A DNA stretch of 64,000 nucleotides from the NCBI RefSeq assembly GCF_000974445.1, contig NZ_BBOJ01000002.1:434001-498000 (forward strand), in the 5' to 3' direction. The notes beneath the pieces were generated by a model. It was not told the origin of the DNA. It worked only from the letters and a program-made list of their open reading frames with translations, and did no database searches. This document shows positions 8,424-16,212 of the stretch, one piece after another (position 1 is the stretch's first letter; every line of letters starts with the position of its first letter). The DNA comes from Lentzea aerocolonigenes. GTDB lineage: Bacteria; Actinomycetota; Actinomycetes; Mycobacteriales; Pseudonocardiaceae. The translations under genes and the position numbers were made by a program.

Positions 8424-10232
8424 GTGAGCTCACCGACGAGATCCCGCCACGCTGGCATGGGCTCGATCCCCCACCAGGACGGCGTCACGTTCCGCGTGTG
8501 GGCCCCCAACGCGGACAGCGTCGCCGTCGCGGGCACCTTCAACGGCTGGTCGAAGGAGCCACTGGCGGACGAGCACAACGGGCTGTGGTCGGTGGACGTT
8601 CGCGCGGTCCGGCCGGGCGACGCCTACCGCTACGTGATCGTCCACGACGGTGTCGAACTGCATCCCTGGCGCCCCGATCCGTACGCCACGGCCATGAAGA
8701 GCTCCGTGGGCGACTCCGTCGTCGACGATCCGGACTTCGACTGGGGCACCACGCCGTTCACCATGCCGGGCTGGGACGAGCTGGTGATCTACGAGCTGCA
8801 CGTCGGCACGTTCAACGACGAGACCGGCGGCGGTCCCGGCAGGCTGGACGGCGTCGTCGCCCGCCTGGACCACCTCGCCTGGCTCGGCGTCAACGCGATC
8901 GAGCTCCTGCCGCCGGCGGAGTTCCCCGGCGGCTTCTCGTGGGGGTACAACCCGTCGTCGATCTTCACGGTCGAGACCGACTACGGAGGCCCGAAAGCAC
9001 TGCGGCGTCTGATCCGCGCGGCGCACGAACGCGGTCTCGCTGTGCTGTGCGACGTCGTCTACAACCACTTCGGCACCGCGGACTCCGCGGTCTGGCGGTT
9101 CGACGGGTGGCACGCCGAGAGCAAGGGCGGCATCTACTACTACAACGACTGGCGAGATCTGACCCCGTGGGGCCACACGCGGCCGGACTACGGCCGTCCG
9201 GAAGTCCGCCGGTTCTTCCGCGACAACGCCCTGATGTGGCTGGAGCGGTTCCGGTTCGACGGGCTGCGCTGGGACGCGACCGCCTACATCCGCAACGTGC
9301 ACGGCGACCGCGACCCCGGCGCGGACCTGCCGGACGGCTGGCGGTTGATGGGCTGGATCAACGACGAGATCGACGCCCGCCAGCCGTGGAAGATCAGCAT
9401 CGCCGAGGACATGCAGGACAACGAGTGGATCACCAGGAGCACCGGGACAGGTGGCGCGGGCTTCGATGCCCAGTGGGACGCGGGCTTCCACCATCCCGTC
9501 CGCCGTGCGCTGACCTGCGTGGACGACGCGGACAGGGACATGTCCGAGATCCGCGCCGCACTCGCCCACCAGTACAACGGCGACCCGCTGCACCGCGTCG
9601 TCTACGTCGAGTCCCACGACGAGGTCGCCGCGCTCAACGGCAAGGTCCGCCTGCCGGAGGAGATCGACCGCGGTCACGCCGCGAGCTGGTACGCGAAGAA
9701 GCGGTCCACCCTTGGCGCGGCGCTGGTCCTCACCTCACCGGGCATACCGATGATCTTCCAGGGACAGGAGTTCCTCGAGGACGGCTCGTGGCACGACGAC
9801 GACCCGCTCGACTGGTCCAAACTGGACACTCACGACGGCATCACCGCGCTCTTCCGCGACCTGATCGCCCTGCGCCGTGACCGGCTCGGCACCACCAGGG
9901 GCCTGCGAGGCAGGAACCTGAACGTGCACCACGTCAACCACGGCGGCAAGGTCGTGGCCCACCACCGGTTCGACCGGGGAGGGCCGCGCGACGACGTCCT
10001 CGTCGTCGCCAACTTCGCCCACCGCGGCTACGCGCACTACACGATCGGAGCGCCGCGGGCAGGCCGGTGGCGGGTTCGGTTCAACAGCGACTGGGCCGGG
10101 TACGACGTGACGTTCGGAGCTCAGGACTGCTTCGACACGGTGACGCGGCCCGCGGCTGTCGACGGCATGCCCTGGGCGATCGACCTGGGTATCGCTCCGT
10201 ACAGCGCGGTCGTCCTCTCTCAGGACGACTGA
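8424..10232 (+). CDS. GH13 alpha-glucan branching-enzyme-like protein with CBM48
   Basis: A 602-residue glycoside hydrolase family 13 enzyme. Residues 10-95 form a CBM48/E-set domain (TFRVWAPNADSVAVAGTFNG). The catalytic barrel follows, with conserved regions AVLCDVVYNHFG, GLRWDAT (nucleophile D284), ISIAEDM (acid/base E328) and ESHDEV (D399). The SHDEV form is typical of glycogen branching enzymes, whereas trehalohydrolases carry NHDQ. Trehalohydrolase (TreZ) remains the main alternative because of similar domain order. No signal peptide is visible, so it should act on cytoplasmic glucan. The GTG start is 3 bp after the 61-aa gene, placing it at the end of the Hsp70/TPR operon, an odd pairing. 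Confidence 0.85.
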   Translation: MSSPTRSRHAGMGSIPHQDGVTFRVWAPNADSVAVAGTFNGWSKEPLADEHNGLWSVDVRAVRPGDAYRYVIVHDGVELHPWRPDPYATAMKSSVGDSVVDDPDFDWGTTPFTMPGWDELVIYELHVGTFNDETGGGPGRLDGVVARLDHLAWLGVNAIELLPPAEFPGGFSWGYNPSSIFTVETDYGGPKALRRLIRAAHERGLAVLCDVVYNHFGTADSAVWRFDGWHAESKGGIYYYNDWRDLTPWGHTRPDYGRPEVRRFFRDNALMWLERFRFDGLRWDATAYIRNVHGDRDPGADLPDGWRLMGWINDEIDARQPWKISIAEDMQDNEWITRSTGTGGAGFDAQWDAGFHHPVRRALTCVDDADRDMSEIRAALAHQYNGDPLHRVVYVESHDEVAALNGKVRLPEEIDRGHAASWYAKKRSTLGAALVLTSPGIPMIFQGQEFLEDGSWHDDDPLDWSKLDTHDGITALFRDLIALRRDRLGTTRGLRGRNLNVHHVNHGGKVVAHHRFDRGGPRDDVLVVANFAHRGYAHYTIGAPRAGRWRVRFNSDWAGYDVTFGAQDCFDTVTRPAAVDGMPWAIDLGIAPYSAVVLSQDD

Positions 10233-10289
10233 GACTCCGCTGATCACCGCTCTTGGCCTGGCGCACCGGACGTGAACTACGTTGGTGGC

Positions 10290-10775
10290 ATGGAGATCTA
10301 CGACATCCCGGTCAACACCCTCGCCGGCGAGCCCGGCGACCTGAGTCCGTTGCGCGGCAAGGTGGCGCTCATCGTCAACGTCGCGTCGCGCTGCGGCCTC
10401 ACCCCGCAGTACGCGGGCCTGGAGCGGCTCCAGGAGAAGTACGGCGCGGACGGGTTCACCGTGGCCGGCTTCCCGTGCAACCAGTTCATGGGACAGGAGC
10501 CGGGCACCTCCGAGGAGATCGCCACCTTCTGCTCGACCACCTACGGGGTGTCGTTCCCCCTCTACGAGAAGATCGACGTCAACGGCCCCGACCGGCACGC
10601 CGTGTACCAGGAGCTGGTGCAGCACGCCGACGCCGAGGGAACCGCGGGCGACGTGCAGTGGAACTTCGAGAAGTTCCTGGTGTCGCGGGACGGTGAGGTG
10701 CTCGCCCGCTTCCGTCCGAGGGTCGAGCCGGAGGACGCGTCGATCACCGAGGCGATCGAGGCCGCACTCCGTTAG
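10290..10775 (+). CDS. Glutathione peroxidase-family thiol peroxidase
   Basis: A 161-residue thioredoxin-fold peroxidase (GPx/BtuE/BsaA family). The peroxidatic site is SRCGLT with Cys near residue 35. The other tetrad residues are in FPCNQF (Gln) and WNFEKF (Trp, Asn). Because actinomycetes lack glutathione, the physiological reductant is probably thioredoxin or a mycothiol system (family knowledge). The ATG at 10290 gives the usual MEIYDIPV N-terminus; an in-frame GTG at 10272 is an alternative. The gene stands alone on the plus strand, and its stop overlaps the convergent MarR gene by 4 bp. Confidence 0.92.
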   Translation: MEIYDIPVNTLAGEPGDLSPLRGKVALIVNVASRCGLTPQYAGLERLQEKYGADGFTVAGFPCNQFMGQEPGTSEEIATFCSTTYGVSFPLYEKIDVNGPDRHAVYQELVQHADAEGTAGDVQWNFEKFLVSRDGEVLARFRPRVEPEDASITEAIEAALR

Positions 10776-11236
10776 TCGAGTTCCGCCACCCGTGCCTGGA
10801 GGTCGTCCACGAACCGGCTGAGCAGGCGGCCGAACGTGCGGCGGTCCTCCTCCGACCAGTCGGCCACCGCGCCGGTGAACCAGCCGAGGATCGCCTCCAG
10901 GTAACGCCCTCCCGCCGCGGCACCGGAGTCCGTCAGCTCGATCAGGCGTGCGCGCTGGTCGTTCGGATCGGTGACGCGGCGGACCAGGCCGGCGCGCTCC
11001 AGGTCGTGCAGCAGCCGCGTGACGTGCGGGCCGACGACCTGCATCCGGGTGGCGATCTCCCCCACCCGCAGGGGCTGGCCGGCCATGCGCAACGTGACGA
11101 GGACGGTCATGGCCGGGCGGTCCAGCGGGATGCCGACGTGGTCCATCGCCCGCTCCACCAGCTGGCTGCGGTTGAGCACGGTGCCCAGTTGCATCAGGTG
11201 CGGCAGTACCGCCGCGGGGTCCAGGGCCTCGCTCAT
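10772..11236 (-). CDS. MarR-family transcriptional regulator
   Basis: A 154-residue winged-helix regulator. The recognition-helix region is LRVGEIATRMQVVGPHVTRL, and the wing carries the family mark VTDPNDQRARLIELT. It is divergent from a FAD monooxygenase gene with a 109-bp shared intergenic region containing two near-identical palindromes. It most likely represses itself and the monooxygenase, with release by a phenolic or drug-like ligand. Ligand identity cannot be read from sequence. Confidence 0.92.
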   Translation of the reverse strand: MSEALDPAAVLPHLMQLGTVLNRSQLVERAMDHVGIPLDRPAMTVLVTLRMAGQPLRVGEIATRMQVVGPHVTRLLHDLERAGLVRRVTDPNDQRARLIELTDSGAAAGGRYLEAILGWFTGAVADWSEEDRRTFGRLLSRFVDDLQARVAELD

Positions 11237-11250
11237 CTCACACCTTACTT

Positions 11251-11263
11251 ACCTAACTTAGGT
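11251..11263. promoter_or_regulatory. MarR operator 1 (perfect palindrome)
   Basis: ACCTAACTTAGGT is a perfect 6+1+6 palindrome located 15 bp upstream of the MarR start codon. It recurs as a near copy at 11320-11332. The pairing with a MarR gene and the symmetric placement at the two divergent genes make it the probable operator. Confidence 0.75.
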
Positions 11264-11319
11264 ATATGCTCGCCTCAGTCACCCGCAACCGTAGCGATCA
11301 TTGCGGCGTGAAAAAGGAT

Positions 11320-11332
11320 ACCTAAGTTAGTT
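11320..11332. promoter_or_regulatory. MarR operator 2 (one mismatch)
   Basis: ACCTAAGTTAGTT repeats operator 1 with one mismatch in its symmetry. It is directly upstream of the ribosome binding site (GGAGGG) of the monooxygenase gene at 11346, where a bound repressor would block transcription. Confidence 0.7.
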
Positions 11333-11345
11333 ATCTGGAGGGACC

Positions 11346-12512
11346 ATGAGCACCGTCCTGATCTCCGGCGCCAGCATCGCCGGGCCCGCGCTCGCGTTCT
11401 GGCTGCGCCGCCGCGGTTTCGACGTCACCGTCGTCGAGAAGTCCCACGCCCTGCGCGGCGGCGGCTACCCGATCGACATCCGCGGCACGGCGCTCGGCGT
11501 GGTGGACCGGATGGGTCTGCTCCCCCGGTTGCGGGAGGCCCACGTGAACACGCGCAGGATCACGTTCCTCAACGCCGACGGCAGCCGCGTCGCGTCGCTG
11601 CGGCCGGAGTCGATCTCCGGTGGCGACGGCAGCGACCTGGAGGTCCGCCGCGGCGATCTCGCCGAGATCCTCCACGACGCCGTGCGCGACGACGTGGAGT
11701 TCCTCTTCGACAACAGCATTTCCGCCCTGAACGATCATTCCGGCGGTGTGGACGTGACGTTCCGCAGCGGTCTGCGGCGGACCTACGACCACGTCATCGG
11801 CGCCGACGGGCTGCACTCGGCGGTGCGCGCGCTGACGTTCGGGCCCGAGGAGCAGTTCCACCGCTATCTCGGTTACTGCTTCGCGGGCTTCACGATGCCG
11901 AACCACCTCGGCCTCGCGCACGAGGGCCTGCTGTGGAACGAGCCCGGCCGCGCTGCCGCGCTGTACGCGGTCGGCTCGGGCGAGAGCGTCCACGGGTTCC
12001 TGAGCTTCACCCGCGCCGAGCCGCCGTTCGGCGCCTTCCGCGACCCCGAAGCCCAGCGCGAACTGGTGGCGTCAGTCTTCGCCGCCGACGGCTGGGAGGT
12101 CCCGCACCTGGTCTCGGCGATGCGCTCGGCGGACGACCTGTTCTTCGACACCGTCAGCCAGATCCGCCTGCCGCGCTGGTCGTCAGGCCGGGTCGCGCTG
12201 GTCGGTGACGCCGCGTACGCCCCGTCGTTCCTCACCGGCCAGGGCTCGAGCCTCGCCCTGGTCGGCGCCTACGTGCTGGCCGGCCACCTGGCCACGGCAC
12301 CGGACCACACGGCGGCGTTCGAGGCTTATGAACGCGAGACCCGGCCGTTCGTGGAGCTGAACCAGAACCTGGTCGAGGAAGGCGACGCGGAACTGTTCCC
12401 CGGCACCGCCGAGGCGTTGGCCGCCCGCAACGCCGCCCTGCGCGATCGCACGACGATGGCCGCCGAGGCCCGGCCTGAGCACTCCGCGATGACGTTGCCG
12501 GACTTTCACTGA
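11346..12512 (+). CDS. FAD-dependent monooxygenase (TetX/PHBH-like)
   Basis: A 388-residue class A flavoprotein monooxygenase. It has the Rossmann [18 protein letters not shown] near residue 7, a DG-type motif in [10 protein letters not shown] near 160, and the second FAD motif [19 protein letters not shown] near 285. Such enzymes hydroxylate aromatic compounds or drugs using NAD(P)H and O2 (family knowledge). GGAGGG precedes the ATG. It is under the divergent MarR gene with matched operators, which suggests induction by its substrate; resistance to an aromatic antibiotic or catabolism are both possible. The 3' end overlaps the convergent DUF1345 gene by 7 bp. Confidence 0.9.
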   Translation: MSTVLISGASIAGPALAFWLRRRGFDVTVVEKSHALRGGGYPIDIRGTALGVVDRMGLLPRLREAHVNTRRITFLNADGSRVASLRPESISGGDGSDLEVRRGDLAEILHDAVRDDVEFLFDNSISALNDHSGGVDVTFRSGLRRTYDHVIGADGLHSAVRALTFGPEEQFHRYLGYCFAGFTMPNHLGLAHEGLLWNEPGRAAALYAVGSGESVHGFLSFTRAEPPFGAFRDPEAQRELVASVFAADGWEVPHLVSAMRSADDLFFDTVSQIRLPRWSSGRVALVGDAAYAPSFLTGQGSSLALVGAYVLAGHLATAPDHTAAFEAYERETRPFVELNQNLVEEGDAELFPGTAEALAARNAALRDRTTMAAEARPEHSAMTLPDFH

Positions 12513-13174
12513 CTGCTGATGCTCGCCACCAGGTTGATCGTCGTGGCGAGCACACCGGTGCCGAAGAGGTACGACAGCAGCGAGTGCTTCAGGGCCGTGC
12601 GTCGCATCTCGCTGCCGGACAGGCTCGTGTCGGACACCTGGAACGTCATCCCGATGCTGAAGGCGACGTACGCGAAGTCGCCGTAGTCCGGCGGTTCGGG
12701 TTGATTGAAGTCCACGCCGCCGTCCGCGCCGTAGTAGTAGAGACGGGCATACCGCAGGGTGAAAATCGTGTGCACGACCGTCCACGACAACACCACCGAC
12801 AGCACGCCGAGCCCTACACGCAACAACTCGGACGCACCGGTCGTGTGTGCCGCACGGGCGAGTACGAAACCCACGGACACCAAGCTCGCAAGCGCGGCAA
12901 CGAGTAGCAGCACCTCGGCCACGCGCCGTGTGGGATCGTTGCGCATGGCGTGCTGTGCGGTCTCCTCGGCGTCCATCGGCCAGATGGTCATCCACGCCCG
13001 GACCAGGTACACGAGGGTCGCCACGTCCCAGCCGACCAGCGGGCCGAACTCGGCGTGGCCTGCGAAGGTGACGGCGAGCCCGCTGACCAGGCCCGCCGTC
13101 ACCGCGATCACGACCTTGGTCCGGGCGAGCACGAAGCGGTCCGGCAGCGGTCGGGACGGAAGATCATCCGACAT
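12506..13174 (-). CDS. DUF1345 integral membrane protein
   Basis: A 222-residue protein with about five hydrophobic helices ([69 protein letters not shown] and a C-terminal one). The central motif [14 protein letters not shown]...[22 protein letters not shown] is characteristic of DUF1345. The function is unknown. The ATG at 13174 is preferred; the frame extends upstream only through the strong hairpin at 13209-13255 and would not be expected to code. Confidence 0.88.
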   Translation of the reverse strand: MSDDLPSRPLPDRFVLARTKVVIAVTAGLVSGLAVTFAGHAEFGPLVGWDVATLVYLVRAWMTIWPMDAEETAQHAMRNDPTRRVAEVLLLVAALASLVSVGFVLARAAHTTGASELLRVGLGVLSVVLSWTVVHTIFTLRYARLYYYGADGGVDFNQPEPPDYGDFAYVAFSIGMTFQVSDTSLSGSEMRRTALKHSLLSYLFGTGVLATTINLVASISSQ

Positions 13175-13208
13175 GACCGCTGAAGGTACCCGCCCCCGCG
13201 GAGTTGGC

Positions 13209-13255
13209 ACGCGGGGCCCTTTCGTGCGCCAGAAGAGTACGAAAGGTCCCCGCGT
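13209..13255. repeat. 17-bp near-perfect inverted repeat (hairpin)
   Basis: Arms 13209-13225 (ACGCGGGGCCCTTTCGT) and 13239-13255 (ACGAAAGGTCCCCGCGT) are complementary with one mismatch across a 13-base loop. It lies between the starts/ends of two minus-strand genes, just downstream of the PIG-L stop and upstream of the DUF1345 start. It could be a terminator without a clear T run or a member of a dispersed intergenic palindrome family. Confidence 0.7.
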
Positions 13256-13294
13256 ACCCAAAAATGTGGCTGGTGGGGCTCTTGTGGGTGAAAG

Positions 13295-15196
13295 CTAGCT
13301 CCCAGCCGCCTGCCAGTCGCCGAACGGCGCGTCCGGCCCCACCGCCGTCTGCACGCGCTGACGCAGGCGCATGTCCGCCCCGAGTGCGAACACCCGCACG
13401 AGACCCTGCGCGTCCACCACGGCCGACGGAGCGACCTCGACGTACCCGCCGAAGTCCTGCCACGGCACGAAGTTCCCGGCCGAGTCCTGACGCGTCATGC
13501 TCAGGCCGTAGTCGTTGTTGCGCGCGAACGCGAGTGTGCGGCCCCCACTGGTCACCGCGGCCACCGGCCCGAGGCCGCCCATGCCGCCGATGTTCGCCAG
13601 GGTCGTCTCCCACGACCCGTTGGCCGTCATCTCGCGCAACGTGCCGACCGACCCGTCGCTGTGCCGGCGAGTGAAGATCCGGACCCGGTTGGCGTCGAGC
13701 GCGGTGCCGATCGACGCGGTGCTCTGCGCCTCGGTCGTCAGCGCCTGGTAGATCGTCGTGCCGCCGACGTTCTGGTACCAGTGGAACGCCTTGCCGTTGC
13801 CGTCGGCGAAGACGTGCATGCGGCCGCCCGGCGCGGTGATCGCGGACGGCTGGGACATCGCCTTGCCGTTGCCTCCGGTCACCGTGACCCAGCCGCTGAA
13901 CCCCGTGCCCTCCTGCCACTTGTTGCCCAGCGTGCCGGCGCGGTTCACGACGTACAGCTCCAGCGACCCGTTCGAGACGCCGAAAACCGGTGTCTGGTAA
14001 GCAGGTGAGGAGCTGTTGGGGTTGCCCAGCGAGGTCCACGTGCCGAACCCCTGCGCGCCCGCGGCGGTCTGCGTGCAGGTGCGGATCGCGGCCGTGTCGA
14101 GGTCGAGCACGGCGAGCTGCAGGCGGTTGTCACCACGCATGGCCACGGCGACACCGGGGGCGAACGACCCTGCCAGCAACGTCGTGGGGCCGACCCACGC
14201 GCCGCCGTTGGGCTGGCGCCACCACATCAGCGAGTCACCCGCGACGACGAACGCGTGGACCGTACCCGCACTGTCCACAGTGGCCCACTGAGGCGAGACG
14301 GGCCAGCGTTCGTAGCAGCGGGACAGGTTCACGTCGAACACGTCGCCGCTCAACGGGTCCATCGCCTTGTACTTGTTGTACGCGTTGGTCTTCGGCGTCC
14401 GCAGCGCGGCGGGAACGTTCGCCGGCGCCTGACGCGTGTTGTAGCAGCGGTAGCGGACCAGCAGCGCGTACGGACGGCCGGTCGGCCCCATGTAGGACTT
14501 CACGGCCTTCTGCGCGAACTTGGCCGTGTGGATGTGGTCCAGGTGGTCGGGCATGCCGGCCGCGTAGCGAACGTCGTCGGGGAACGGGTCCTGACACCGG
14601 ACGACGGTCGGCTGGAACTGCGCGAGCAACCCGACCAGGACGTTGACCACGTCGGCGTGCCGGTAGGTCTGCACGCGGTTGGCCGGGCTGCCGGTCGGGA
14701 CGATCGTGCTGGTGCTGTAGGACGTGTTGGTCCAGAGGTTCTTGGTCGCGTCCTCGTGGAGGTCGTCGCCCCCATCGGGCAGGTTCAGGTAGACCAGCTG
14801 CACGGTCGGCTTGCCGTCGAGCGTGTTGACCTCGACGGTCTTGCCCGCCACGACCATCGCCGTGCGGGTCCACGTGCTCGCCACCCCGGCGAGCGCCGCG
14901 TAGGCGTTGCGCTGGCCCTTGTGCAGCTCCGCGGACAACTGCTCGCGGGTCAGGTTGTCGGTGCCGTTGAACTCGTCCGCCGTGAGAACGATCGTCCTCA
15001 CGGGACAGCCGGAGAGGATCGCCGGCTGGATGTCCGGGTTGATGAACAGCAGGTCGTCGTCCGAGTGCGCGATGATGTTGACGAAGCTCGCACCCGTCGG
15101 CGCGGCGTGCGCCGTTCCGATGTTGGCCCCGAACGCCGTCACCGCCGCGGCGGCGGTACCGGCCTTCAGGACCGTGCGTCTGCTGATTTTGGGCAT
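13295..15196 (-). CDS. Tat-exported PIG-L family deacetylase with C-terminal propeller
   Basis: A 633-residue secreted protein. The ATG at 15196 gives a twin-arginine signal (SRRTVLKAGTAAAAVTAF, cleavage near AHA-AP). Residues 35-300 are PIG-L/LmbE-type, with zinc motif AHSDDDLLF and a second metal part HLDHIHTAKFA. The family deacetylates N-acetylglucosaminyl compounds. The C-terminal 330 residues are repeated short beta units (WVTVTGGNGKAMSQPSAI, GTVHAFVVAGDSLMWW), a PLL/tectonin-like propeller that probably binds carbohydrate. It thus looks like an extracellular sugar deacetylase with a binding module. The longer frame to 15352 lacks a signal peptide and was rejected. Confidence 0.88.
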   Translation of the reverse strand: MPKISRRTVLKAGTAAAAVTAFGANIGTAHAAPTGASFVNIIAHSDDDLLFINPDIQPAILSGCPVRTIVLTADEFNGTDNLTREQLSAELHKGQRNAYAALAGVASTWTRTAMVVAGKTVEVNTLDGKPTVQLVYLNLPDGGDDLHEDATKNLWTNTSYSTSTIVPTGSPANRVQTYRHADVVNVLVGLLAQFQPTVVRCQDPFPDDVRYAAGMPDHLDHIHTAKFAQKAVKSYMGPTGRPYALLVRYRCYNTRQAPANVPAALRTPKTNAYNKYKAMDPLSGDVFDVNLSRCYERWPVSPQWATVDSAGTVHAFVVAGDSLMWWRQPNGGAWVGPTTLLAGSFAPGVAVAMRGDNRLQLAVLDLDTAAIRTCTQTAAGAQGFGTWTSLGNPNSSSPAYQTPVFGVSNGSLELYVVNRAGTLGNKWQEGTGFSGWVTVTGGNGKAMSQPSAITAPGGRMHVFADGNGKAFHWYQNVGGTTIYQALTTEAQSTASIGTALDANRVRIFTRRHSDGSVGTLREMTANGSWETTLANIGGMGGLGPVAAVTSGGRTLAFARNNDYGLSMTRQDSAGNFVPWQDFGGYVEVAPSAVVDAQGLVRVFALGADMRLRQRVQTAVGPDAPFGDWQAAGS

Positions 15197-15876
15197 GGGC
15201 GACCTCCCGATGTTCACCTGGTGCCCAGACTTCGGTTGGCGATGAATCTTTGTTACACAGCGCATTTGCGCCGAGAGCGACTCCTCACCCGGTTGACATC
15301 CCGGACGACCGTGAGCCATCAGAAAAACTAATTGCAGAGAGGTGCCGGCCACAGGAACTGCAGCGGAGAGTCAGCGCGTGATACCGCAGCGTGGGCGTCG
15401 CCGAGCCCGGACCTACCAATCAAATGTTCAACCTCCCGGCCCTTGGAATTGATTGGCTTGGACCATTAGGTCCGCAGGGTGAGCGGGACGAAAGCAGGCA
15501 CAGTCGTAACGCGATGAAGGTCGCAGACGACGCCACTGGGAAACCTGGATGCGACGTCCGCGGCGAGCGGCTGCAACCGATCGCCGGACACGGCTCACGG
15601 TGCGCCATTCAGCGGCTACGCGCGGTGATAAATTCGTCCACGAGGAGAATATCCAGGGCCCAGGCGCCCCGCGCCGTGTCCACTTTCTCAATTCGGAGCC
15701 CCGCAGGCGTCAACAAAAACCGTACAGCGTTAGTTTCTCATTGGTTCAGCCTCAACGAAGAAAATCCATCGGCTCTACTGATCACCTGGAGACTTGGAAT
15801 TCTTCCATTCGGCGCGCGAAACAAACCGTTCGCCGAGTTGGTCGCGTCACCGACCACGGGCGTCAGTCGCTATCCG
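15197..15876. other. Gene-poor intergenic stretch
   Basis: About 680 bases of lower G+C than the surroundings with no convincing reading frame. Short open frames exist (for example on the plus strand from 15391) but show no third-position GC bias or recognisable protein. It could hold promoters for the PIG-L gene or be decayed sequence. No tRNA, IS end or clear repeat is seen. Confidence 0.5.
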
Positions 15877-16136
15877 TCATGCTGATCTCGTTCGGGTGAT
15901 ACGCCCTGACACGTTGGGCCTAACGTGCCACGCCACGGTGTCCGCCCCGGAGCGCCACAGCACGAGCCAGGACAGGCCCCCGTTCCTCGCACCACCCGGC
16001 TCCAGCACGACGACACCTCCGCCTGCCGCACCCGTGTCGTCCTTCGAGAACAGGACGCTCCACCTTGGCAAGGGCACTTCACGCCGTGGCGATCGGCCAC
16101 GGCCTTCCAGCGACCCTCCAGCACCTCCGCGACCAT
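15877..16136 (-). pseudogene. Probable frameshifted small gene
   Basis: On the minus strand an ATG at 16136 opens a plausible N-terminus (MVAEVLEGRWKAVADRHGVK). Near 16070-16080 this frame turns implausible, while the adjacent frame becomes strongly coding-like (PRWSVLFSKDDTGAAGGG, then LSWLVLWRSGADTVAWHV) with about 90% GC in third positions, ending with TGA at 15877. Joining the two gives a protein of about 85 residues. The simplest reading is a single-base indel in a small hypothetical gene, or a sequencing error. No family is recognised. Confidence 0.4.
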
Positions 16137-16212
16137 CCGAGAGCGCGAACAACCTGGGAGTGACACCAGGTTCGGCATTTCGCTCATCGCGACGGAAGAG
16201 GGGGGAACGGCC

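Noticed and set aside
15391-15885. Plus-strand frame of 164 codons in the gene-poor patch
   Set aside because: No third-position GC bias, no RBS and no family resemblance.
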